A model generated the notes under the pieces. The model was given only the letters and a program-made list of their open reading frames with translations, made no database searches and had not been told where the DNA came from. Shown piece after piece: positions 47,441-59,775 of a DNA stretch of 64,000 nt; within the stretch, counting starts at the first letter, position 1; each line of letters begins with the position of its first letter. Source of the stretch: Acheta domesticus (lineage: Eukaryota > Arthropoda > Insecta > Orthoptera > Gryllidae); contig JAHLJT010000631.1 in assembly GCA_031308135.1 (NCBI GenBank), forward strand, positions 147,876,580 through 147,940,579, read 5' to 3'. The translations under genes were made by a program, and so were the position numbers.

Positions 47441-47875
47441 GTAAGTTAGGTTTATTAGAATGGTTATTTTATTATTATTATTATTATTATTATTTATTGT
47501 TACCATTATTAGTATTGTGATAATTATTAGATGCATTGGTTTATAGTATTCGTATTGATGTGTGGTGACGTGTGTGAAGTGTAGTGCAATATAGAAGTAG
47601 AAAGAGAAGTGAAGTGGAGTGGAGTGCAGTGTATAAAAAGTCGTATATGTTAGTATAAATTGTCTGTACAGGACCACCATAAATGTAGAATTAATGCGGT
47701 TATTGTTATTAATGCATTTATTGTTAACATTGTTATTTTATTATTGTTATTGCCTTAAAATAATTTTAAGTTACATTGTATTTAATTCATAATTATAATA
47801 TATACATTTTAGTGTTCCGCCACCAGGTTGCATAAACCTACCTGCGGAAATAATAAATATCTATCTAATGTCTAA
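47441..47875 (+). repeat. 3' UTR and tail of the CR1-like LINE
   Basis: Non-coding, with ATT runs and a GTGAAGTGGAGTGGAGTG-type purine-rich stretch near 47575-47625, ending in CCTGCGGAAATAATAAATAT and CTATCTA. A similar GTGAAGTGTAGTG stretch follows the related LINE scrap at 59774. Confidence 0.65.
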
Positions 47876-47888
47876 GTATATATTGCTA

Positions 47889-48353
47889 TGTGACGATGAG
47901 AAAACTCACTTCTCAGGTTGAGAGCTCAGATTAAGACGTGGGGACGTCTTCGTGCTAACCACACGAATCCCCATAACCCAATGGCTGCGAGGCCGGAACG
48001 TTGTTACACGCGACAGAGGTCACGTAGGCCACCACAATGATTGAGCCACCCCCCTTCCTTGACCGCTGACCCCGTGATAAGGGAGCCACCCCGCGCTCAT
48101 GCCAGCACACGCGGAGTTGGTCACGTACTCCCTCGACTACGTCGTCGTAGGCATCATTATTTAAGCCCTGCGCCCATGTCTATGAAACACAGTCTAGTTT
48201 CGGTCAGTCACTGTCACGCTGCTCGTGCGGTTGCTCGTCACGAGGTGGCCGAGGTCATTCTCACTTGTAATTTGTAACTTCTTCAGTGTTCATTAAATAT
48301 ATGTGTGTGGAATCGAAGATTATTTCTGAGGAAACCTTCTTCTATCCGTAACA
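47889..48353 (+). repeat. Gypsy-type 5' LTR
   Basis: About 465 bp starting TGTGACGATGAG and ending CTATCCGTAACA, directly before a primer-binding-site-like sequence. A TATA-like ATTATTTAAGCC lies near 48155 and a polyadenylation-like ATTAAATA near 48292. The 5' boundary is inferred from the TG start. No matching 3' LTR occurs in the window. Confidence 0.65.
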
Positions 48354-48359
48354 CAAAAC

Positions 48360-48377
48360 TGGTGGCAGCGGTACGGA
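48360..48377 (+). promoter_or_regulatory. Primer-binding-site-like sequence
   Basis: TGGTGGCAGCGG begins a few bases after the presumed LTR end, where a tRNA 3' end (…CCA) would prime minus-strand synthesis. The tRNA is not assigned. Confidence 0.55.
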
Positions 48378-48480
48378 TACTGGAGCACTCGAGTTACAAG
48401 AGGACGAGCAACGGAAGCAGCCTAAGCCGCAACGATTATCACCACTTATGCAGATTCTATGCATCGTATTGTGAGTAAAA

Positions 48481-49193
48481 ATGTTCACATTTAAAAAGGA
48501 AGCCCCGACGGACGAGTCCAGCTATGAATTCCGAAACTTTCATTCAGCGAATAGTGCAGATACTTCCGGCTTTTCAACAAACAATTATCAAGACCAATTT
48601 AATACGTTACATAACTTAGTAAATAGAATGCGAGTATCAGGGGAAAATCCATCTGCACCTTCAGCTCCAATTGATTCACAGATATTTGATTCGCCTCTAT
48701 CAGATATAGCTAAACTTACATAAAATATTCAGCAAAGCCTGGCTGCTGTTACCACCTTTACCGGAGATAATATCTCGATTGAAACATTTTTACACGAAAT
48801 CGAAAGCTTGTTTGACTGCACCGATTGCCGGAAGGCTTATTTGGTCAAGGCTTGTTTGTACAAGTTCAAAGATTATTGAAGCAATGCGCCCGACGTCTTT
48901 AAGGGAAGCGGTTGATCTAGCGTTAGAAAAGGACCAAGAGAGAATCATTTCAGAAGAACTCCACAGACGAGCTCAAAAATTTAATCCCTTCTCGGATGCA
49001 ACGCGCCAAACGGGATGGCAGCCGCGGCAGTCGCAGCGGCAACAGCAGTGGCAGCGAACGAGCAACGAAATTCACAACAACTATTAGCAAAGACCGAACC
49101 GCGATAGGGAAACTAGGCCTCGAAAAATAGAATGTTGGAATTGTAGGGGCAATCACTATGCCTCGCAATTTTCGAGAACCCGCGAACGAGTCA
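48481..49193 (+). pseudogene. Gypsy-type gag
   Basis: ATG at 48481 opens an 80-codon frame (MFTFKKEAPTDESSYEF...) ending in TAA at 48721. Shifted frames continue with VTTFTGDNISIETFLHEIES, a capsid-like start, and LREAVDLALEKDQERIISEE, then a Gln/Arg-rich stretch and KIECWNCRGNHYASQF (about 49128-49175). The last resembles a CCHC zinc knuckle of the nucleocapsid, but the final Cys is replaced. Stops and shifts make it non-functional. Confidence 0.7.
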
Positions 49194-49204
49194 ATGTAAT
49201 AAAA

Positions 49205-49561
49205 AGTGACGCCATCACGATCGATTTAAATTTGCCCTGTGGGGAGAGAAAATTTATGATGGACACCGGAGCTAGCATAAACTTAATGAGCGAAGACACG
49301 GCTTTCGGGTGCCCGTTAAAGTGGAAAGAGAGTAGTTTTTCTGGTATATCCGGCCAAACAATAACATCTAAACAAGTAGCAACCATTAATGATCATGAAG
49401 TTGTAATAGTTCCAAAACAGATCTTACAAGGGTACGAAGGAATTTTAGGCCAGCCCTTTATGGAAAAGGAAGGCGTAATACTAAATCACAAGACTAAAGA
49501 AATAGTTTTTTCCTGCTCGAGATCAAGAATCATCACACAGAAGACTGGAGTTGCTGCGTGA
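49205..49561 (+). pseudogene. Gypsy-type protease
   Basis: The frame contains FMMDTGASINLMS (DTGA active-site loop at about 49262) and IVPKQILQGYEGILGQPFME, the flap-to-ILG region of a retropepsin. It ends with a TGA at 49559-49561, before the RT frame. It would mature the element's own polyprotein. The domain looks intact in itself but its neighbours are not. Confidence 0.75.
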
Positions 49562-49577
49562 AAATGTTCGGCTGTAG

Positions 49578-51025
49578 GACCTGCAACAGCGAGAAGCTGA
49601 ACCATTGTGGAACATCATATGTAAGTACCCTGATATATTTTTACTTCCTGGCGATCCTCTGCCCGCTACAAATTTGACTAAACATCGTATTGATACTACG
49701 GACGAGCTACCAGTAAATATAAAGCAGTATCGTTATCCGCCTTTTCATCGTGAGGAAATTGAAAAACAAACCCAAGAAATGCTGTCAAAGAAAATATTTC
49801 AACTTTCCAATTCACCGTATAATTCTCCATTATGGGTAGTACCGAAGAAAACGGACGTTTCTGGTGAAAAGAAATGTCGGGTGGCCGTAGATTTCCGTGA
49901 AATAAATAAAAAGACTCCCTTAGATACTTATCCATTACCAAATATCGAGGAAATTTTAGATCAATTAGGAAAAGCACGCTATTTCTCAGCCTTTGATTTA
50001 GCTAGTGGCTTTCATCAAATAGTAATGGAACCGGATCACTCGAAAAAGGCCGCATTTAGCACTCCCGGAGAACATTTTGAATACGTCAGAATGCCATTTG
50101 GACTAAAAAACGCGCCTTCAACATTCCAGAGAATGATGGACCACACATTAGGTTTAGCAGGCAACATATGTTTTGTGTATCTGGATGGCATCATTGTATT
50201 CTCACAAACTTTTGAAGATCATCTCAAAAGAATAGAAATGCTTTTTGATAGGCTGCGTGAGAAAGATTTGAAATTACAACTTGATAAATGCGATTACCTA
50301 AAACCAGAACTCGCTTATTTAGGTCATATAATTACAGAAGATGGTGTGAAACAAAACCCTGATAAATTAAAGGCAGTTTCTGATTTTCCAACGCCTAAGA
50401 ATCCAAAACAAATTAAACAGTGTTTAGGGCTCGCTGGCTACTACAGAAGATTCATTAAAGATTTTAGCAAGAAAGCAAAGCCATTAAATGACTTGTTGAA
50501 GAAAGATGTTACCTTTAATTTCGGCAGTAAACAAGAGGAGGCTTTCAATCAACTAAAAACAGATCTATGTTCTAGCTGTGTACTGCAATATCCAGATTTT
50601 TCTAAAGGGTTCATTCTTACAACGGATGCATCAGATAAGGCCATAGGGGGTATTCTATAACAAGAAGATAAAGATAAAAGAATCCGGCCCGTATCCTTCA
50701 CTAGCAGAACGATCAATGAAGCGGAAAACATTATTCTACTATTGAAAAGGAGCTCCTTGCTATTGTGTGGTGTGTGAAGCATTTTAGACCATATTTATAT
50801 GGAAGAAAATTTGTAATTTATACCGACCATCAACTACTCAAATGGTTAATGAGTTTAAAATATCCCTCCTCAAGACTGATGCGATGGAGAATTGCTTTAG
50901 AAAAGTACGAGTATGAAATTAGATATAAGAAAGGGAAACTGAACGAAAACGCAGATGCTTTAAGTAGGAACCCTGTGATGATGACGACGACTCGACCGCC
51001 TGGTTGGAGAAAAGTTCGTGAATGA
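49578..51025 (+). pseudogene. Gypsy-type reverse transcriptase and RNase H
   Basis: A 351-codon frame (49605-50660) carries the RT domain: HRIDTTDELPVNIKQYRYPP, VVPKKTDVSGEKKCRVAVDF, YFSAFDLASGFHQI, FGLKNAPSTFQRMMD, then CFVYLDGIIVFS and the connection LAYLGHIITEDGV and YYRRFIKDFS. The catalytic box is YLDG, not YLDD: GGC at 50187-50189 replaces the second Asp, which should abolish polymerisation. RNase H starts at FILTTDASDKAIGGIL, hits TAA at 50658-50660, and continues in another frame with [16 protein letters not shown] and [12 protein letters not shown]. Integrase does not follow. Confidence 0.9.
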
Positions 51026-51353
51026 AGCATCAGAAGACGCGCTCCCGATACAGATATCTGTTGGTGACGACACTTCAGTTGAAGTCTCAGAAATGGAAGA
51101 TAAAATTCAAGGAATTTCCATATCAGTACGACCGGATGCAACTAAAGAAGAATTCGAAGATGCACTTGTGCAAGCTTTGTCGATCGTTGTAGCAGAAGGA
51201 ATTGGTTCATGTCCTTCGTGCTGTGAAGACGTCTTTTGGAGCGCTCCGGGCTCATCTACAGGTAGTTTAGAAGCAGGTTGTCGTCAGCCGCATATTTCCC
51301 GGTTAGCGGAGCCCGCAACAGTCGGTGAAAGCAGAACAACTTACGACAGATAA
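51018..51353 (+). CDS. Uncharacterised acidic ORF at the Gypsy 3' break
   Basis: 111 residues, overlapping the end of the RNase H frame by a few bases. It is acidic (for example [17 protein letters not shown] and [20 protein letters not shown]), ending in a Cys/Ser-rich part. No domain recognised. It sits where a Gypsy element would continue from RNase H to integrase, so it may be a linker remnant or an accidental frame. Confidence 0.3.
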   Translation: MNEASEDALPIQISVGDDTSVEVSEMEDKIQGISISVRPDATKEEFEDALVQALSIVVAEGIGSCPSCCEDVFWSAPGSSTGSLEAGCRQPHISRLAEPATVGESRTTYDR

Positions 51354-51359
51354 GTATTC

Positions 51360-51632
51360 TTACGTGTATTACATTTCATAAATTTCAAAATTTCACTAAT
51401 TTCTTTTTATTCTATCAATTTCTTTCATTCTATTTATTACTTTTCTAAACAGTAAGCTTGTTTCAGTAGATTCCTAACCTCGTTATAATCTTGTTTTTTA
51501 CTTCTCGTCCTTAGGTATCTACTTGCTATTACTTATTTTATCACTTTCTTTACTTATTCGACGGAAGTACCTTAGTTGCCCTTAAGTTCATTTTCCGTTT
51601 CTCCCGCACTTTAATTTTAATTCCTCTTAATC
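51360..51632 (+). other. Presumed 5' UTR of the next LINE
   Basis: Pyrimidine-rich, non-coding, leading to the LINE ORF1 ATG at 51633. The junction with the truncated Gypsy lies somewhere near 51350-51450 and has no visible target duplication. Confidence 0.4.
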
Positions 51633-52301
51633 ATGCCCCGAAGGTCACCCGTAATGACGACTCCGACTTCAGGCAAAAATCAAGGCTGAGGTTGATGCGG
51701 CCCTGGAAAGGACTCTTCATTCGGAGATCTTCATGAAATCCCTCGCCTCCACTTTAACATATAGTAACAAAGAAGTTGGAGGAATCAATGCCCTTCAATG
51801 AAAATCTTATTTTATCATTGCAGCAAAAAATAGAAGACCGGGATTGTGAGAAGCTGAGAACCGAGCTGGATCTGAAAACAGACCAGCTTGAAATGTACAG
51901 TAGAAGAAACTGCCTCCGTATTTTTGGCCTGGAAGAAAAGGAAGGGGAAAACACTGACGGTCCTCAACGTCGCCAAAAAGAAAAGTGTAGACTTGTCCTT
52001 CAATGACATTGATAGGAGCCATAGAGTCGGCCGCAAATTTGCTGGAAAAAGCAGGACAATTATAGTTAAGTTTGTTAGTTATCGGAAACGTTGAGAGGTC
52101 TTCCAGTCGAAGAGGCAGCTGAAAGGCCAAAAAATTACAATTCGCGAGGACCTCACCCGCCAGCGTCTGGACGTGCTGCACGCAGCGATCTCGCGGTTTC
52201 AGATGCGGAACGTCTGGACAGAAGACGGGCAAATTGTGGTTAACACAGGTACCGGACGCTTCCGCGTCCAAACAATGGCCGAGCTTAACTCTCTTCATTA
52301 G
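51633..52301 (+). pseudogene. LINE ORF1 (nucleic-acid-binding, coiled-coil type)
   Basis: It starts MPRRSPVMTTPTSGK. After frame breaks a helical stretch leads to SRRNCLRIFGLEEKEGE (about 51900-51955), VDLSFNDIDRSHRVGRKFAG (about 51990-52045), TIIVKFVSYRKR and, in a further frame, ITIREDLTRQRLDVLHAAIS and GRFRVQTMAELNSLH. This order (coiled coil, RRM-like part, C-terminal domain) matches L1-ORF1-like RNA chaperones of several LINE clades. At least three frameshifts. The TAG is at 52299-52301. Confidence 0.65.
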
Positions 52302-52565
52302 GCTCGGGGCGCTCCTTTTTCCTTTTCTCGGAAAGCGTTCTTCACTGCAATCTATTTTCTCCCTCCCTCTCTCTCTCTCTCTCTCTCTCTGTCTTATACC
52401 ATTTCTTTGTTTCTATACATCTCTAGTTAATCTATCTCTTTCACCCCTCTGAGTCATTGGCAGTTGGCGGCCGTTTAAGAATTTCCGGTTAACACAAATG
52501 CAAAGCGTCCTCCCCACACCACAGCTTTCGCTACCTGCAAGTTCCACTCCCCCTCCCTGCCAATC

Positions 52566-55401
52566 TTGGTCGCTGTAAACAGCACGCCCAATATTTCCAG
52601 GAACTGTTTTTACGTGCCGCATTTAAATGCACAGTCTCAACTTTGCCATCATTCCGAAATTCATGAAATTGTAACGAAACATAAATTTCACGCACTCCTC
52701 GTTAGCGAAACATGGCTCAAAAAATCTTTAAATTCTCAAACCGTCAAAATTCCTGGATACAGACTTCGGTGATCCGATAGAAAATCCAGCGTTCCTCCAC
52801 ACGGCGGTGGTGTCGGTATGTATTTACGTGACGACATAAATTGCAAAGTTATTTTCTCTTCATCAAAACATAAAGACCACTTCACCGAATATTTAATTGC
52901 TGAAGTTAATCTTGCAGGAAAGAAGTGTCTCTTGGCGGTAGTGTATTCTCCTCCCAAATCTGGCAACATTGACGAACTTGACGACTTACTCGCTTCATGT
53001 GTCACTAAATATGAGGATATTCTTATAATGGATGAATGAGGATAAATTTACTGAAAACATCTGATTCATCCGACAGCTTTGCTCGTTTTTTTCGCAACAT
53101 GAACCTAACGATTCTCCCTCTAAAGGCAACTCATATCACAAGAGATACCGAAACGTGGATAGATCATATCATAGTGTCAAATCCCGAAAGAACGCGTTCT
53201 CATGCACAATTTTCCGTTCCAGGAATATCGAAACATGATCTTATCTACGTATCATATAATTTAAAGTGTCCCAAATACACACCGAAAATAATAAAATATC
53301 GAGATTACAAGAACTTCGATGCAATTTCGTTCCTTTCTGATGGATTCTCGGTCCCTTGGAACCTTGTACAAAATGAAACCTCGCTCAATGGCAAAGTAGC
53401 AGTATTTACGGAAATGTTTAATGGACTCGTAAATAGACATATACCACTAAAGACATCACGCGTGACACGTCCCGCAGCTCCGTGGATATCCGGTGAAATT
53501 CGTCAACTTATGCATGAAAGGGACATTGCGGACAAAGTTTTTCGGAAAACAAGAAACATCGACGACCATTTTAAACACAAAAAACTTAGAAATCGTGTCA
53601 CCCAAATGTTGAGAAATGCCAAGATTAAATATTATCACTCTATTTTTCAAAATAACTGGGATTCCAAATTGCTCAGGAAAAATTTGCGCACTACAGGTGT
53701 TGGAAATGTTCGAAATTCAAAAGAGATCAATGTGTCTCTCGATTCGCTAAATCATTCGTTTGTTAAGCTTGTGCAGCCAATTAATCCACTCCAAAAATCT
53801 CGAACTTTATCCATGTTGCGAAGCAGAGAGATTAGTTTTAAAGACACTTTCTACTTTGCATCAGTAACACCCACAGATGTTGCTAAAATCATTTTGAGTT
53901 TAAAATCAAACGCATCCAGCTCCGACGAAATCAATTCAAAGTTGCTAAAGCTTGGAACTGAAGTAGCACTCCTGGCAATAGTAGACATAATTAATTTCTC
54001 GTTAATGATCGGCGAATTTCCTTCGGCCTGGAAGACAGCACTTGTCCATCCTCTCCCTAAAAGCGCAAATCCCTTGACGCCTGTTGATTTCCGTCCCATC
54101 AGTATCTTGCCAACAATATCAAGGTTCTTGAAAAGATTGTCAGGAAACAGATCGAACATCACCTTCAACATTTCAGTATTCTAAATAAAGACCAGTCAGG
54201 TTTTAGACCCGGCAAAAGCACAGGAACTGCGCTTCTTAGCGTGATTGAAAATGCCAGAGAGGCAATGGACAACGGTAAAATCACAATTCTCGTTCTTCTC
54301 GATTTTAGCAAGGCTTTCGATTCTGTAAATCACGATATTTTGTTAGCAAAGTTAAAATACATTAGATGTGCCACACCCACACTCCAATGGTTCTCCAGCT
54401 GTCTAACTGAACGGCAACAAAAAGTTGTGTGCGGTGACAGTGTGTCTTGTACCTTGCCATTAGCACGCGGCGTCGCACAGGGCTCAGTGTTAGGACCCTT
54501 AGCTTTCCTAATTTATGTTAATGATATAGGCAAATCAATAAAAAATTGCTGTCATCACATGTATGCTGATGATCTCCAATTGTATATTAGCGGATTGTAT
54601 CTTGCGTCCTCGAACTTGCTCAAAAAAATCAATGAAGACCTGGAGTCACTCTCCGCTTGGTCATCATCAATAGGGCTACAGCTAAACCTCAATAAATCTC
54701 AGTGTCTTGTAATCGGCTCCAGAAACTCCCTAAAAAAGTTATCAATCTCCGCTCTTCCTGACATTTGCATAAATGGAAGTCCTCTATTGTGGTGTAGTGA
54801 CGTGAGAAATTTAGGTGTGCATATGAATAATTCTCTAACCTGGAATTTTCAAATTGATAAAATATGTCAAAAAGTTTTGGCGTCCCTGCATGTTTTAAAA
54901 CGCATGCGTACTCTTTTACCTACAAAAACTCGCCAGACTCTTGTACAATCCCTCCTTATGCCTCACTTTGATTACTGCGATTTCTTTCTGACCGACATAA
55001 ATTTAAAACAGCAACGTAAGATACAAGTAGCTCAAAATGCATGTATTCGTTTTATTTTCGATCTTAGAAAATACGACCATATTTCAACTTTCTATGCTCA
55101 AGCTAAAATTCTTACCGTTGATAAAAGGCGTTTACTTCACTGCCTTCTCCTCCTCTACAAGATTTTAAACAGCACTCATCATGGCACCCTATCAAAACGA
55201 TTTCAATTTATGAAGCTACATCGTGCCCGAGCATCACGCCTTATTTGTATTCCGCATCACAATACCACTACTTTTAGCAAATCTTTCACTGTCACTACCA
55301 TCCGTGCTTGGAACAATCTTCCCACTACTACACAAAATAGCAGTACATTTGAAAAGTTTAAAAAAGAAGTCACAATCTCGATTCATGAAAATAATACTTA
55401 A
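52566..55401 (+). pseudogene. LINE ORF2: APE endonuclease and reverse transcriptase, nearly complete
   Basis: Endonuclease boxes: NAQSQLCHHSEIHEIV, ALLVSETWLKKS (52680-52730), then in another frame GGGVGMYLRDDINCKV and LLAVVYSPPKSGN. A 382-codon frame (53036-54184) has the endonuclease end (TWIDHIIVS, ISKHDLIYVSY), a spacer and RT start SSDEINSKLLKLG and PVDFRPISILPTIS. A shift near 54115 moves to DQSGFRPGKSTGTALLSVIE, and a 386-codon frame (54241-55401) holds motif A LVLLDFSKAFDSVNHDIL, motif B GVAQGSVLGPLAFLIYVNDI, the catalytic MYADDLQLY (YADD 54562-54573), and thumb/C-terminal boxes. Catalytic residues look intact; only a few small frame errors separate it from a working ORF. Clade: Jockey/CR1-like group, not resolved. 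Confidence 0.88.
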
Positions 55402-57048
55402 CTAAATTGCCACTGCTCGTTTACTAAAACTCAAGACTAGGTGGACGCCACACTGCTTCAGCGCTGTGACAAATCTCATACTTATCTTACCTATCGTACA
55501 AAGTTCCACTCCATTTTTCCAATAAATACTTCCCTGTCTTTCTTTTACATGTCTCTCTCTTTCCCTCTCTCTTCGGATCACTAAAATCCAAGTGTTTCAG
55601 TTTGCTTTCTCTCTTACTTTTAAATTTCAACCTAGATTACTTTACTCTCTCTTTTCTCTAATTTATCACTATTATCTAGTTTTTAAGTTTAAAAGTTAAC
55701 TAATCTCCGTGGCACACAAAAATACCGTTCCTCTTCTTATTTCTCTTTTGCATTTATCCGTAGTTATATTTAGTTCCGTTCACACATGTGTACGTTTATC
55801 CTTAATTACATTTAATACATCCATTTATTTCAGCACGCACTTGAGCATACCTGATTATTGAGTGCGTGATTATGCATGAGTATTGCTCTAATGTGTATGT
55901 ACTCAAGGTATTTGTATGCTTTTAAATCAGTCTAGATGTGTTTCACTAATTTGCAATCTTTCTGTTTCAGTTCATCATCTCCTTCACCATTTGTTAAGAT
56001 ATTTTATTCAAATCAAACTATTGACGTTTCTCCTTTGTATTTTGTGTGCACCGAAATTGTTTACGTATTTGTATTGTGTTCTTAGCAGTGTATTGTGTCT
56101 TGGCCTTAAGCCACCATCCTGATTGAGGTTTACCTGGGTTTACTCAATCGCTTAAGGTGCATGCCGGGATGGTCCCTTTGTTTGCATTCCCAGGAATAAA
56201 TGTAGCGTAAATCGTTGGCTTGCGGGTGAGATATGTCGGGTCGGTTTTTCAGGTCTTGGGAATATTCTAAATTGTTAACATTTTCCTAAATCATTAAAAT
56301 TTCCAATTTTCTATGTTGGGAAATATCTCTATATTGTAAACATTTTCCTAAAACTGAATTGATCTTTTCCACGTTTTTAATTATATTTTTTACTAAATAG
56401 ATTGATAATACATTATTTTATTATTGCCAATTTTCTTATTATTACTATTATGATATACACGTAAAATCATTTTACCATTATCTTTCAATGTTCTCCGTTT
56501 CTCTTAGGACCTGAACTTTTGATCTGATGTGTTTTCGCTTGTATGCTGACGAGACTCCCTCCCTTTCTAGTTTTCATTTAGGAGTATTTCAGAAATACTT
56601 ACGCAATCATAGCCTCTACTAAAACCTCTTTGAAACAATTAGAAGTACATATTAATACTTCACCGATTTAAACAATCTCTATCAAATCCACTTCAATATG
56701 TAACATGCCTAGTCACAGAAAGATAATTTCTCTAAATTTTGAGTAAAATCTTGTAGTGTTTAACTTTATATATTTAGGATCAATTCTTAAATTACATTCC
56801 TAACTCGAAATTGATAACTTTAAACTTACAAATGCTGTGACAGCATTCCTCCTCCGCCAACTCTTTCCTCCCTCGCTTTCATTCATGTCTTCTGTGTGAG
56901 AAACTTTCACTTAAATTGCGTACGTATTTTTCATTGAATGACCTCCTTCTAGTATGCACTAATGTAATACAATTTTGAAAGTGGTTAGGCGGAAGAGCAG
57001 GCTAAACGGCCTGAGCCTCGCCACAAATAAAGACATTTATTTATTTAT
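55402..57048 (+). repeat. 3' UTR of the same LINE
   Basis: About 1.65 kb without coding signal, ending with GGCGGAAGAGCAGGCTAAAC, CCTCGCCACAAATAAAG and an ATTT-type tail at about 57035-57048. A conserved-looking 3' end plus a simple-repeat tail marks the LINE terminus. The length is unusual beside the 0.4 kb 3' UTR of the CR1-like LINE. Confidence 0.6.
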
Positions 57049-59736
57049 AAGCTATATCAAGGGTTTTAAAGAAAAGACACCAAGAAAAATATACGTCAAT
57101 GGGCACGTAAAAACTTTGTAGAATGTAATGTTAAGAATATAAAGCGATCTTTTATGTTTAAATAAAATTCTGTTGGTATTTTATAGGACTTTTTTTCATT
57201 TTATTTGCATATATAGCATATTTTCTCATATCTTAATAGATCAAATTCTGACTAAACTGTGGGTGATAGAAAGAAATACTTCAGAAGTGGATTCAGCACC
57301 AATAAAATATAAAAATCAGCTATTAAGATTTAAAAAGTTTTTTGAAACCCTTTTTTTGTTGACCTGTGCTATTTATCTCGAGTGTTCTCAACTACTTTCT
57401 TAGATTTGTGAAACAGATGTCGATTATTTCAAGGTATTTCGCCGCTACTATTTATACTTGTGTGTTTGAATACATATCCAAAATCGAAGTCATCGCCAAC
57501 AGTACGTTCAAGACAATTCCAAAATGTTGCGGTCGTGGGCATTGCTCGATACGCAATTATAGAATTGATCTTCCTTGTCCTATCCTGAATCTTTACTTAC
57601 TCTCACACTTACATTCACCATAGTACCACACATGTCTAAAGTCCAATTGGGAGCTTTGAACTTCTACCGCATGAAGCGGTACCCCGCTGGTGAGATACCT
57701 GGTTGGGGAAACCTCACAAGGGGCCGTCCGTAAAATACATGACGCAAATTTGAACTTTGAATACCCCCTCTAACCCATTAACGCACCCGTAACGCGCAAT
57801 TGAATTCCCCTTAAATAATTACATAAAGCTTGCGAGAACCTCTCCCCTTAATAAATGCAAGAAGTGAAAATAAATTACAGCTCAGACAAAAAATTGTATT
57901 AATTTTTTGGGGTTGTATATTAAAATTTGTTACAATTAAAGTCGGAATTAATTGTCGAACTAACTAACGAAGATTGGTAGCAAAGTTTTAGTGAAGGAAC
58001 GCCAGAAAATGTCAGATCACAAGCCGTGCACACGCGGCAATTTTGGATGGGGCATGGACGAGATGCGCCAATTTAATTGTATTCTACAAAATATTACACA
58101 TCACATTTGAATATTTTCTTTGTAATTCTTACAGACTGAATACAAAATTGAAGAAAAAAATATTGTTTCCATTTATTGAAATAACTTCTAAATACTTACA
58201 AATTTTCGAAAATTCAGAGTTAACCGTTAAAATCGGTTCTCCGCCATCTTAATAAGTGTATTTTACTCTATTCTTATAAGAAATTTAAAGAAAAAATTTG
58301 GAGCTGTTTTTGAGAAAATTTTGAAAATGTCCGTGGGACGTCATGTAAAGTATTCCCAAATGTTGAAGAATATTTTTCCAAATCGCAACGTCTTGAGTGG
58401 AACCAGATCGATCGGGGAATATCCATTTTGGAAGAAATCATACGTATCATACGGCGCAGGTGTTAATCACAGACTGACGGACGGACGATTTGAAAAAAAC
58501 AACACTTTATCGGTATCAGACCCCAAAACGTGTATTTCCGTTAAAATCTTGACATCGATTTTCCGCAGCATTCCATAACTCTCCCTATACTACGTATATT
58601 ACTTCGTATATACGTACGTATAAGGGAAAGTAAAAGAAAGGTATTGTGCTTCTTGCGCAGTTCTTTGCAGACATACTACTCATAATATTTTTTGTGTATC
58701 TCTATCTTCACCTTGGGAATTGACAAAAATGATTTCTGAAAGAAAAACAGGATAAGGGATATTAATACACACATGAAACTTTCTTGGCATTGTCGGAGAA
58801 TTGCTGCTCTCTGGGATACTTTGGGAGATGTTCTATAACTGATAGAAAATAAATACACATAATTTAGGAGATGCTTGAAATTATACTTCAGCCGCTCTTG
58901 CTAATGATGTCTATGCCAAAGAGCTTGAAAAACGGGAAAAAGCAGGCCATTCCTTTTTTTACCCATTAGTCGGTTTATGTGTGACACTTCTTAAACCATT
59001 AATGTACTATTTCTTTTATTTTCAAACCTTTTGCCTGACTTGTCTTCTCTCATCACTAGTGTTCCTGAATGGAATAATTATATTTTTCTTTGCAATAGTT
59101 CCTCTTTACCTATGTGCTCAAGATACAGATCACTGGGCAGATGTGGATTCTTTGAATGTCATGAGGAAGGAAATATTTATACTATTGGTTTGTTTTTATT
59201 CAAAGGACTTACATATTTTAACAATTATCATTACAGACAGATTTTAAAAAAATTAAAAATATTAATAGTGAACAAATAATTGTGTGTTGTACAATTCATA
59301 TTAGAAAAGTCATTTTGGGGTGATAAGAATGAAAGAACACTTTTGGCAAAATCTGAAATCACATTTTTCACAAAGTGGTTGTGGTTTTCCTATAGGTACA
59401 CACCGCCTTTGTAACTTGTGTTTACCTACAAAATGTTCTTTATCATATTGGAGATCCTATTGCACTTGTTTGTGATGTCTTAGATCGACCTACACTACAC
59501 AAGGTTTAGTAAAAAAGACTAAAAATGTTTTACCTACAGTGTCTCACAAAGCTATTTGGACATTTATTAATTTACCAACAATTGTTTAATTTTTCCTCAG
59601 ACACCGGTTTCAGGTGAACTAGTCTTGGAGAGCGTTTTGAAAGTATAAAATGTTCTTACGTACGTTGACATAACAAATACGTTCAAAAATATGTATTTGT
59701 TTAATCAAAAGAAAAATAAGTGCTGTTGCAGAGTCT
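57049..59736. other. Unassigned, with MITE-like segments
   Basis: No gene recognised. GGGGCCGTCCGTAAAATACA at 57721-57740 looks like the start of a common arthropod DNA-transposon family. At 58480-58640 a GACGGACGGACG run leads to a self-complementary ATATACGTACGTATA segment and GGGAAAGTAAAAG, also reminiscent of transposon ends. Neither has an identified partner. Short open frames (for example 57366-57623 and 58981-59247) lack motifs. Confidence 0.35.
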
Positions 59737-59775
59737 TCGCTTCGGCCTAAAACCAAATTATTTAGGCCGAAGCGA
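59737..59775. repeat. Perfect 15 bp hairpin
   Basis: TCGCTTCGGCCTAAA (59737-59751) and its exact reverse complement (59761-59775) flank a 9-base loop. It directly precedes the LINE scrap below. Confidence 0.9.

Noticed and set aside
57366..57623. 85-codon Cys-containing frame
   Set aside because: No domain, no start context, and AT-rich surroundings; treated as chance.
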